Shown here in pieces: positions 1 to 7,553 of a DNA stretch of 18,352 nucleotides; positions within the stretch are counted from its first letter, which is position 1, and each line of letters starts with the position of its first letter. This DNA comes from Planctomycetia bacterium (GTDB taxonomy: Bacteria; Planctomycetota; UBA1135; GCA-002686595), in assembly GCA_005778045.1 (NCBI GenBank), contig SXKQ01000012.1, positions 1 to 18,352 on the forward strand, given 5' to 3'. A program made the position numbers and the translations under genes. Below the pieces are notes generated by a model. The model made no database searches. It saw only the letters and a program-made list of their open reading frames with translations, and was not told where the DNA came from.

Positions 1-322
1 AGCCCGGGTTCTCGAGGATGTTGCGCAGGATCACCGGCGGGGTGATGGTCCCGTAGTAACCGAGCCCGATGAAGTTCTTGAAGACCTGATTGCCGCTCGC
101 GAGTTGCTTGAGCTCCGCGAGCAGCTCGTGCTCGCCGCGCTCGCCGCCGAGGGCGAAGGGGCGCCGCATGCGGATGGCGCCCGGCACCGTCTCCTCCATC
201 AGGGCATCGAGGCTGGTGGAGCCGATCGAGGCCAGCATGTCCTGGACGTCCGCATCGCTCGGGCCGATGTGGCGGCGGACGAAGGTGTCGGTCGGGGAGA
301 GGAACGAGGGGATCGACGCCAC
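1..322 (-). CDS. gcvP: Glycine dehydrogenase (decarboxylating), P-protein, N-terminal part
   Basis: This is the N-terminal 107 residues of the PLP-dependent P-protein of the glycine cleavage system, which decarboxylates glycine and passes the aminomethyl group to the lipoyl H-protein. The gene runs off the left edge. Seen in the sequence: FVRRHIGPSDADVQDML near residues 13-29, then SLDALMEETVPGAIR, then NFIGLGYYGT and PPVILRNILENPG. These are the hallmark N-terminal blocks of GcvP. The FVRRHIGP opening suggests the long single-chain form rather than a split GcvPA, but the C-terminal half is outside the window. I chose GTG at 322-320 because AGGAG lies 8 nt upstream; another in-frame GTG sits three codons earlier. 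The ATG that overlaps this region is out of frame. Family identity is secure; the single-chain form is inference. Confidence 0.93.
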   Translation of the reverse strand, partial: MASIPSFLSPTDTFVRRHIGPSDADVQDMLASIGSTSLDALMEETVPGAIRMRRPFALGGERGEHELLAELKQLASGNQVFKNFIGLGYYGTITPPVILRNILENPG

Positions 323-472
323 GGCATGCACTCCTGGGCCACCCGGCCCTCGGGGTTCTCGCGCAGGCTGCCTCGCCGCCCTACCGCGGGTGGAGAGGAT
401 CAGCCCCTGAGCTTTGCATTGTAGCGGCGACATGCCTCGGCTGTTCCCGCTCAACGCCTGTCCCGGGCGTTG
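323..472 (-). promoter_or_regulatory. gcvP leader / upstream intergenic region
   Basis: This 150-nt gap lies between the CLC stop codon and the gcvP start. Reading the minus strand, a TACAAT hexamer at 423-418 resembles a -10 box, but I see no convincing -35 box 16-18 nt upstream. A short inverted repeat (CAACGCCTG / CGGGCGTTG, 452-460 with 464-472, one G-T pair, 3-nt loop) sits directly after the CLC stop. It has no T-tract, so it is only a weak terminator candidate. I looked for a glycine riboswitch, a known regulator of gcv genes, and did not find its conserved core. Confidence 0.3.
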
Positions 473-2254
473 TCAGGAGGCCGCGCCCGAACCGTCCGTG
501 GCGGCTCCTTCGCCGCGGCAGGCGAGCGCGCGGCGGTAGGCGGCGAGGATGTGCTGGCGCTCGAGCATCCCGATCACCTGGCGCGGATTCCCGCGCGCAA
601 CCACCGGCAACTGGCGGAAACCGCGCTCATCGAGGCGCGCGAGGCCCACGGACAGCGACTCGTCGGCAAAGATCGTGACCACGCGGCGCTCGCACAGGTC
701 GGACGCGATCGTCAGCGGTCCGAGCTGGGCTGCCGTGGACTCGTCCATCAGGCGCAAGTCCTGCAGCGAGATCAGTCCGACCATCTCGTCGCGCTCGTCG
801 ACGACCACGAAGGCGTTGGCGCGCGAGCGCGAGACGAGTGCCTGCAGGGCGGGCGCGGCGGTCGAGGCCGGCACCCCCTCGAAGCCGGGGTGCATGGCCT
901 CCTCGGCGCTGACGCTGTCGAGGGCCGTGAGATCGCGGCTTTCGCGCAGGCGCACGCCGCGCGAGGCGAGCTCTGCATCGTCGATCGAGTGGCGCTCGAA
1001 CTTGCGCGCCACGTACAGCGCTGCGGCGACGGCCAAGATCGCGGGCAGCACGGCGGTCGAGGACGAGCCCGTCAGCTCGAACACGAGGAAGATCGAGGTC
1101 AAGGGCGCGCGCACGGTGGCCGCGAGCAGCGCCCCCATGCCGATCATCGCGTAGTGGCCCGGGATCGAGGTGCCCTCGTGCCACAGGCGATCCGCCACGC
1201 CACCGACAGCTGCGCCGAGGGCTGCCCCGAGCACTAGCGACGGACCAAAGATGCCGCCGGCGCCGCCGGAGCCGATCGTGAGTGATGTCGCCACGGCCTT
1301 GGCGACCACCAGCGTGCCCAGCGCGACCAAGATCGCGGCCGTGGTCGAGCGGTCGATCGAGAGCAGGACTTCGATGATCTCCTCGCCCGTGCCGAGCACC
1401 CCGGGCGAGAGCAGCGCGATCAGGCCGACGAGCGCGCCGCCGAGGGCCGGACGCCACGGGGCGGGCAGGGTCGTGGCCGCGAAGCGGCGCTTGGTGGCGA
1501 AGAACAGCCGCGAGAACAGCGCGCCGACGAGGCCGCAGAGGAGGCCGAGCGCGAGGTAGAAGCCGAGCTCGCCGGCGCTCTGGAGCTCGAACGGTGCCAC
1601 GTCGTACAGCGGCGCATCCCCGCGGATCGCGCGCGCCACCACGGTGGCCGAGCCCGCCGCGACGACCACGCGCACGAAGTTCTGCAGGTCGTAGTTGCCC
1701 GCGAGCACGATCTCCTGCGTGAAGAACACGCCCGCGATCGGCGCGCCGTAGGCCGCCGCGACCGCCGCGCTCGCCCCGCAGGCGACCATCACCCGCAGGC
1801 GCTCGCCCGCGAGCTGCCGCGTGCGCCCGATCCAAGCCGCGATGCCGCCGCCCAAGGACGCGATCGGTCCCTCAACCCCGGCGGAGCCGCCCGAGCCCAG
1901 AGTGATGGCCGCGGCGAGCGACCGCAGCAGGATCAGGCGCGGGCGCAGCTCATCGACCTTCAGATTCACCTTCTCGAGGAACGAGGGCAGCGCGTAGCCG
2001 CCGACCTCGGAGCGCGTGAAGTGTCCGAGCAGGCCAACGGCGAGCCCGCCGAGTGCCGGGGCGAGCACGAAGAGCAGCGGCTTCCAGCCCAGTCCGAGCG
2101 GCGTGAAGAGTTCGCTCGTGCCGGAGACGAACACTCTGTGCGAGAGCGAGATCAGCCAGCGCAGCGAGGCGTCGAGCAGCGCTCCCGCGGCGCCCACGGC
2201 GGCCGCGATGATCAGGAACTGCGTCTCAGGCGCGAGTTTCAAACGATTCAGCAC
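473..2254 (-). CDS. CLC-family chloride channel/transporter with C-terminal CBS pair
   Basis: This is a 593-residue inner-membrane CLC protein that should move chloride or a similar anion, either passively or in exchange for protons. Many hydrophobic helices fill residues 10-415. The signature GSGGSAGVEGP at about 120-130 contains the gating glutamate (E128, matching the glutamate of the canonical GREGP loop). GGIFGPS at about 333-339 is the GxFxP anion-site loop. The earlier GSGIP/GHGVP loop is altered to GYALP (about 86-90). Residues about 450-575 form two CBS domains, which in this family bind adenine nucleotides and regulate gating. The start is GTG at 2254 with AGGA 7 nt upstream. It is transcribed towards gcvP, 150 nt away, with no functional link apparent. 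Family assignment is secure; channel versus exchanger is not decided. Confidence 0.93.
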   Translation of the reverse strand: MLNRLKLAPETQFLIIAAAVGAAGALLDASLRWLISLSHRVFVSGTSELFTPLGLGWKPLLFVLAPALGGLAVGLLGHFTRSEVGGYALPSFLEKVNLKVDELRPRLILLRSLAAAITLGSGGSAGVEGPIASLGGGIAAWIGRTRQLAGERLRVMVACGASAAVAAAYGAPIAGVFFTQEIVLAGNYDLQNFVRVVVAAGSATVVARAIRGDAPLYDVAPFELQSAGELGFYLALGLLCGLVGALFSRLFFATKRRFAATTLPAPWRPALGGALVGLIALLSPGVLGTGEEIIEVLLSIDRSTTAAILVALGTLVVAKAVATSLTIGSGGAGGIFGPSLVLGAALGAAVGGVADRLWHEGTSIPGHYAMIGMGALLAATVRAPLTSIFLVFELTGSSSTAVLPAILAVAAALYVARKFERHSIDDAELASRGVRLRESRDLTALDSVSAEEAMHPGFEGVPASTAAPALQALVSRSRANAFVVVDERDEMVGLISLQDLRLMDESTAAQLGPLTIASDLCERRVVTIFADESLSVGLARLDERGFRQLPVVARGNPRQVIGMLERQHILAAYRRALACRGEGAATDGSGAAS

Positions 2255-2342
2255 GGGCCAATCCTAGCCGTGGACCACGGGTGCGCGGGGGAAAGTGACG
2301 CGGCGCGCGCCCCGCCTGAGCAGGGCACGCGCCGCGAGCTTT

Positions 2343-2366
2343 CCGATGACCCGCGCGGGTCACCGG
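2343..2366. repeat. 24-bp near-perfect palindrome between DUF3332 and CLC genes
   Basis: The core TGACCCGCGCGGGTCA (2347-2362) is a perfect 16-bp palindrome, and the flanks extend it to 24 bp with one mismatch that becomes a G-U pair in minus-strand RNA. It lies 14 nt past the DUF3332 stop and about 90 nt upstream of the CLC start. In RNA it would fold into a very stable hairpin with a GCGC loop. It is not followed by a T-tract, so it could be a Rho-type or attenuating hairpin, or an operator for the CLC gene. Its function is inferred from position only. Confidence 0.45.
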
Positions 2367-2380
2367 ACCGGAGCGTCAGC

Positions 2381-2623
2381 TCACTTGACCGGGTTCTCGC
2401 CCGTCCACCACTCGATCGAGTTGAAAACGATGTAGTCGGCGAACAAGCAAAAGCCGTAGACCGGGATGATGTTCATGCCCAGAAACACCGCTTCGTTGAC
2501 CCAGCGGTTTTCGGACACCTTCATGTTCCAGTCGTGGACGCCGTTGAAGGTCTTGTTGGGGCCGAGGCAGCTCGCGCCGAACAGGCCGAGGGCCAGTGAC
2601 GCGGCGATGAAGCTCTTCTTCAT
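2381..2623 (-). CDS. DUF3332-family small lipoprotein
   Basis: This 80-residue protein starts with MKKSFIAASLALGLFGASC, an N-terminal export signal ending in a lipobox-like Cys19, so it is probably an outer- or inner-membrane lipoprotein. The rest matches the DUF3332 pattern: an asparagine-rich linker (KTFNGVHDWNMKVS), then WVNEAVFLGMNIIPVYGFCLF, and an end of the form NSIEWWTGENPV. Two hydrophobic stretches (about 45-52 and 55-69) suggest membrane contact. The family's function is not known. The ATG at 2623 is preferred because the signal peptide begins exactly there; a longer in-frame extension to 3145 runs antisense through the aldehyde dehydrogenase and is a shadow. No good ribosome binding site is visible. 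The residue at -3 of the lipobox is Gly rather than Leu, so lipidation is likely but not certain. Confidence 0.85.
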   Translation of the reverse strand: MKKSFIAASLALGLFGASCLGPNKTFNGVHDWNMKVSENRWVNEAVFLGMNIIPVYGFCLFADYIVFNSIEWWTGENPVK

Positions 2624-2658
2624 GGATTGGTATTGGAGACAGACTGTGTTGGGATGCC

Positions 2659-2707
2659 AAAAGGGCTCCGCGGTCACTTGCGCGACCGCCTGAGCAGCGA
2701 CGGAGCC
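2659..2707 (-). terminator. Candidate intrinsic terminator downstream of aldehyde dehydrogenase
   Basis: On the minus strand, GGCTCCG (2707-2701) pairs with CGGAGCC (2670-2664). Inside it, CGGTC (2688-2684) pairs with GACCG (2675-2671). The outer stem is followed by CTTTTGG, a short T-run (2662-2659). It begins 41 nt after the aldehyde dehydrogenase stop and ends before the DUF3332 start, so it would separate the two genes. The large asymmetric internal loop and a T-run of only four make this a moderate call. Confidence 0.4.
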
Positions 2708-2747
2708 TACGGGGCGGGGGCCGTGACTTCCAGATGCGATTGGGCGC

Positions 2748-4166
<1,419 letters not shown>

Positions 4167-4264
4167 GGAGGCACGCTAGGACCGCCGTGGCCCCGGGGAA
4201 AGCGTCCCGACGGTCAAGGGTGGGCCTTCCGCGGCCCGAAACTCCCGGCGGAGGTTCCGACCAC

Positions 4265-5041
4265 ATGTTCTTCTGGCGCAAGCCTGCCGTTCCGCCCACG
4301 CCGCCGACTGCTCTCAGCGACCAGCGCGCGACGTACCGCCGTGGAAACGGCGGGGCCCAGCCTCTCGACTTGATCCTGCGGGTCGCTGGCCTCGCCCCAT
4401 TCCGGGTCGAGCTCGCGGACCTGTCGGCCGAGGGCGCCGGGCTCCGGTTGCCGCGTTTCGACCGAATACTGCAGGTGGGGGAGCGCGTCGAGCTCGCGAT
4501 TTGCAGCGGCATGCGCGCGGAAGTCGTGATCGCCGCGCGCGTGGTGGGATCGCGCAAGGACGGCCAGAAGCACGTTCGCTACGGCGTCGAGTTCCTCGAA
4601 GCCGAGCGCACGCTCGCCGGGCTCGACCCGGCCTATTTTCGGCACTTCAATCGGCGCCGCGAGCGGCGCGTGCCGCCTTCGCTCGACCGGCGTCCGGTGG
4701 TCCACATGCGCTGGGGCGAGCGCACCTGCGAGGGCCTCTTATGTGACCTCTCCGAGGGTGGCGTCGCGGTCTCGGGGCCGGCGGACAGGCTGATCGGGTT
4801 GGAGGACCTCACCATGGTCCAGCTGCGCTTTGCACTCCCAGGCCTCGCCCGGCCCTTCGAGCTGCGCGCTTGCCTGCGACATCGGACCCGCGGCCGCGTC
4901 CGGGTTCAGCTCGGGTTCGAGTTCGACCGGGCGGATCGCGCCTTCGAAGCTCGGGAGGCGGAACTGCGAGAGTTCGTGCAAGCTCGGGTGGCCGAGGCAA
5001 GGACCTGGGACTCGCCGGGCGGATCGACGCGCTCGACCTAG
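4265..5041 (+). CDS. Tandem PilZ-domain protein (probable c-di-GMP receptor)
   Basis: This 258-residue cytoplasmic protein has two PilZ-like halves. The first (about 18-120) has a basic RATYRR segment followed by DLSAEGAGL. The second (about 125-235) has RRRERRVPP followed by CDLSEGGVAVSG. In PilZ domains the RxxxR and (D/N)xSxxG motifs clasp cyclic di-GMP, and both halves keep recognisable versions, the second being the better match. No output domain is attached, so it should act through a partner protein, for example in motility or surface attachment. ATG at 4265 is chosen because GGAGG (4250-4254) lies 10 nt upstream; the reading frame stays open upstream to 4151, but that part overlaps the divergent aldehyde dehydrogenase start. 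The GAF gene follows after 84 nt. Ligand binding is inferred. Confidence 0.87.
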   Translation: MFFWRKPAVPPTPPTALSDQRATYRRGNGGAQPLDLILRVAGLAPFRVELADLSAEGAGLRLPRFDRILQVGERVELAICSGMRAEVVIAARVVGSRKDGQKHVRYGVEFLEAERTLAGLDPAYFRHFNRRRERRVPPSLDRRPVVHMRWGERTCEGLLCDLSEGGVAVSGPADRLIGLEDLTMVQLRFALPGLARPFELRACLRHRTRGRVRVQLGFEFDRADRAFEAREAELREFVQARVAEARTWDSPGGSTRST

Positions 5042-5076
5042 CGTTGGGAGGTTGGACGGCACGATGGCGAGCCAGT

Positions 5077-5121
5077 AATAGTTTTTCGCTATTGAAACAT
5101 ACTTTGGCTGCTTAGTGTAGT
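5077..5121 (+). promoter_or_regulatory. Candidate promoter of the GAF gene in an AT-rich island
   Basis: This is the most AT-rich patch of the neighbourhood, between the PilZ stop and the GAF start. TTGAAA (5092-5097, five of six to the -35 consensus) is followed at 18 nt by TGTAGT (5116-5121, four of six to the -10). That would place transcription start almost on the GTG at 5126, suggesting a leaderless or very short-leader mRNA, and I see no Shine-Dalgarno. AATAG (5077-5081) and CTATT (5089-5093) form an inverted repeat overlapping the -35 box, a possible operator. An alternative -10, CATACT (5098-5103), has no good -35 partner. Confidence 0.35.
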
Positions 5122-5125
5122 CCGT

Positions 5126-5902
5126 GTGTCTCAAGCAGGCAGCCCCCTGAAGCCTCCCGCACCCTCGGATGAGCGGGAGCGCCTTGCGCGCCTGCGCAGT
5201 TACGCCATTCTGGACACGGAGCCGGAGCAGGGCTTCGACGACGTGGTGGAGTTCGCCGCGCACCTGTTCGGTGCGCCGATGGCCTTCCTGAGCCTCGTCG
5301 ATGCCGAGCGACAGTGGTTTAAGGCGAAGGTGGGGCTCGAAGACTGCGAGACCTCGCGCGACGTCGCGTTCTGCGCCCATGCCATTGTCGAGCGCCGGCC
5401 AATGGTCGTGCCCGACGCCCAGCTCGATCCGCGTTTTGCCGCCAACGAGCTCGTGACCGGTGCCCCGCACATCCGCTTCTACGCTGGAGCGCCGCTGATC
5501 ATCGGCCCGGGCAGTGCCCTCGGCACCCTGTGCGTGATCGACACGGTCCCGCGCACGCCGTCCTCGGACGCGCTGAGCATGCTCCAGAAGCTCGCGGCGA
5601 TGGTAGTCGACCGGCTGGAGCTGCGCCGGAAGCTCGGGGAGTTGCGCGTCGCTCTCGAGGCTCGCGACGAGGCCGACGCCGCGCGCGAGCGCACGGTCGG
5701 GGAACTCAAGACTGCGCTCGACCGCGTGCGCCAGCTCGAAGGACTGCTGCCGATCTGCTCCGGCTGTCGCCAGATCCGCGACGAGCAGGGCTCGTGGCGC
5801 GTGCTCGAGCACTACCTCGTCCTACGCGGGGCCGCGCGCTTCACGCACAGCATCTGTCCCACCTGCGTGCAGGTCCTCTACCCCGAACTCAACGGTTCCT
5901 AA
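5126..5902 (+). CDS. GAF-domain sensor protein with C-terminal four-cysteine module
   Basis: This 258-residue cytoplasmic protein opens with ERLARLRSYAILDTEPEQGFDD, the lead-in helix typical of GAF domains in bacterial sensors. The GAF domain covers about 37-165, with FLSLVDAERQWFKAKVGL, FCAHAI and FYAGAPLI blocks. A coiled coil (about 160-207) links it to a C-terminal block starting LLPICSGCRQIRDEQGSW and ending HSICPTCVQVLYPEL. CSGC (211-214) and CPTC (244-247) could hold a zinc ion. This C-terminal block is known from the ends of many bacterial response regulators and PAS/GAF sensors, but its role is not established. No kinase, cyclase or GGDEF output is attached. The start is GTG at 5126. 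The stop codon overlaps that of the convergent deacetylase by 4 nt. Its ligand is unknown. Confidence 0.88.
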   Translation: MSQAGSPLKPPAPSDERERLARLRSYAILDTEPEQGFDDVVEFAAHLFGAPMAFLSLVDAERQWFKAKVGLEDCETSRDVAFCAHAIVERRPMVVPDAQLDPRFAANELVTGAPHIRFYAGAPLIIGPGSALGTLCVIDTVPRTPSSDALSMLQKLAAMVVDRLELRRKLGELRVALEARDEADAARERTVGELKTALDRVRQLEGLLPICSGCRQIRDEQGSWRVLEHYLVLRGAARFTHSICPTCVQVLYPELNGS

Positions 5903-6804
5903 GCCGTTTCGAACACCTCGCGCGCGGCGCGATAGGTGTTCACATGCGCCTCGAGCGTCGGGTCGATCGGGTCGCTGTAGCCTCCGCCGAGCGTCGCGAC
6001 CAAGGGGAGCCCGCGCGAGCGCGCCGCGCGGAACACGCGTCGGTCGCGTTCGAGCAGGCCCGCGTGGGAGAGCGCGAGCCGTCCGAGGCGATCCTGCGCG
6101 AGTGGGTCGACTCCGCCCTGGTAGATCACGAAGTCGGGCTGAGCGCGCTCGTAGGCGCTCGACATGTGCTCGTCGAGCAGGGCGAGGAACTCCTCGTCGC
6201 CGCATTGGTCGCGCAGCGGCACGTCGAGGTCGCTGATCTGCTTGCGCGCGGGAAAGTTGCGCTCACCGTGCATCGAAAACGTGAACACGCGGCTGTCGCG
6301 CTCGAAGATTGAGGCCGTGCCGTCGCCCTGATGCACGTCGAGGTCGACGACGAGCACGCGCGTCGCGGCCCCGCGCTCGAGCAGGTCGACGGCGGCGATG
6401 GCGATGTCGTTGAACACGCAGAAGCCGGAGCCCTCGCTGCGGTAGGCGTGGTGCGTGCCACCCGCGAGCACCCCGGCGAAGCCGTCCTCGAGCGCGGCCT
6501 GCGCGGCGAGCAGCGTGCCGCCGGCGCTGGCGAGGGTGCGCGCGACCATGGCCGGAGACCACGGGAAGCCGATGCGCGCGAGGGCCTTTTGGTCGAGCGT
6601 GCCGTCGAGGTAGCCGCGCACGTACTCGGGGTCGTGGACTGCGAGCACGGCCTCGACTGAAGCGGGACGGGCCGGCAAGCACTCCTCGGGCGTGAGCACG
6701 CCAGCCCCGAGCAGCCGCTCACGCAGCGCCGCGTACTTGTGCATCGGAAAGCGATGCCCGGGCGGGAGCGGGACCGAAAAGTGATCCGTGTAGAAAACGC
6801 GCAT
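5899..6804 (-). CDS. Histone deacetylase / AcuC-family zinc deacetylase
   Basis: This 301-residue soluble arginase-fold enzyme should remove acyl groups from acetyl-lysine or from small acetylated amines. The active-site set is complete. HH dyad: GGTHHA, H118-H119. Zinc ligands: D156 and H158 in DLDVHQGDG, and D233 in YQGGVD. Catalytic tyrosine: Y276 in TLGGGYSDP. The opening (FYTDHF...GHRFPMHKY) and compact length look most like the bacterial relatives of class IV (HDAC11-like) enzymes. The substrate cannot be told; acetyl-CoA synthetase, a classical target of AcuC-type enzymes, is encoded at the right end of the window, but not adjacent. It is divergent from the LOG gene (92-nt gap) and converges on the GAF gene with overlapping stops. 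Confidence 0.92.
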   Translation of the reverse strand: MRVFYTDHFSVPLPPGHRFPMHKYAALRERLLGAGVLTPEECLPARPASVEAVLAVHDPEYVRGYLDGTLDQKALARIGFPWSPAMVARTLASAGGTLLAAQAALEDGFAGVLAGGTHHAYRSEGSGFCVFNDIAIAAVDLLERGAATRVLVVDLDVHQGDGTASIFERDSRVFTFSMHGERNFPARKQISDLDVPLRDQCGDEEFLALLDEHMSSAYERAQPDFVIYQGGVDPLAQDRLGRLALSHAGLLERDRRVFRAARSRGLPLVATLGGGYSDPIDPTLEAHVNTYRAAREVFETA

Positions 6805-6896
6805 GGGACTCGTCCGAGGTTGTACGCGCCGGGAGAGACCGCGGATCCCGCGTTCCCGAGCTTCCCGCGCCCTATGGCGGCTGCTAGGACTGGCGC
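6805..6896. promoter_or_regulatory. Divergent intergenic region, deacetylase / LOG gene
   Basis: These 92 nt separate two divergent starts and must hold the promoter of both genes unless one is expressed otherwise. I see no clear -35/-10 pair on either strand. AGGA (6886-6889) lies 7 nt before the LOG start. Confidence 0.3.
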
Positions 6897-7478
6897 ATGC
6901 GACGCATCTGCGTGTTCTGTGGCGCCAATCCGGGCAACTCGTCCCGCTACGTCGAGGTCGCTCGCGAGCTCGGCGGCGAGCTCGCGCGGAGGGAGATCGG
7001 GCTCGTCTATGGCGGCGGCAATGTCGGCCTGATGGGTGCGGGGGCGGACGGAGCCCTCGCCGCGGGCGGGCGCGTGACGGGTGTCATCCCGCGCGCGCTG
7101 GTCGAGCGCGAACTCGCGCACAAGGGCGCGCACGAAATGCGCGTCGTGGACACGATGCACCAGCGCAAGGCACTGATGGCCGAGCTCTCGGACGCCTTCG
7201 TGGCCCTGCCGGGCGGATTCGGGACCTTGGACGAGCTGTGCGAAGTACTCACGTGGTCGCAGCTAGGCTTCCACGCCAAGCCGATCGCGCTGTTCGACGT
7301 CGACGGCTACTGGGAGCCGCTGGCGGCGATGTTCGACCGCGCTGTGGAGCGCGGCTTCCTCGACTCCCAAAACCGCCGGCTGGTGCTCGAGGAGCGCTCG
7401 CTCCCGCGGCTCTTCGAACGACTCTCCCGCTGGGACCCGCGACAGGGGGAGCGCTGGCTCACGGAAGCGGACCTGTAG
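6897..7478 (+). CDS. LOG-family (TIGR00730) nucleoside 5'-monophosphate phosphoribohydrolase-like protein
   Basis: This 193-residue cytoplasmic Rossmann-fold protein belongs to the 'lysine decarboxylase-like' or LOG family. Characterised members split nucleoside 5'-monophosphates (cytokinin nucleotides, AMP) into base and ribose 5-phosphate. The diagnostic PGGFGTLDE motif is at 105-113. MHQRKALM (87-94) supplies the Arg-Lys pair seen before it, and the N-terminus reads MRRICVFCGANPG with LVYGGGNVGLMG at 36-47. Length fits the family. ATG at 6897 has AGGA 7 nt upstream. Old annotations call such proteins lysine decarboxylases, which is wrong for this family. The true substrate here is unknown; cytokinin activation is possible but AMP salvage or nucleotide clean-up is equally so. 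Confidence 0.92.
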   Translation: MRRICVFCGANPGNSSRYVEVARELGGELARREIGLVYGGGNVGLMGAGADGALAAGGRVTGVIPRALVERELAHKGAHEMRVVDTMHQRKALMAELSDAFVALPGGFGTLDELCEVLTWSQLGFHAKPIALFDVDGYWEPLAAMFDRAVERGFLDSQNRRLVLEERSLPRLFERLSRWDPRQGERWLTEADL

Positions 7479-7553
7479 CCGAGATCCTGCCCGCAAGCGA
7501 CGCACCACGGACTGGTGGCCGGGGATAGGATGCGGAGCCCGGAGGTTTCGAAC

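Noticed and set aside
316..327. ATG near the gcvP start
   Set aside because: It is out of frame with the GcvP homology; GTG 322 has AGGAG at proper spacing.
323..425. Glycine riboswitch upstream of gcvP
   Set aside because: Its conserved core and tandem aptamer layout could not be found on the gcvP strand; only a GC-rich leader is seen.
452..472. Intrinsic terminator of the CLC gene
   Set aside because: A short GC stem exists, but no T-run follows it, so I kept it only as part of the leader description.
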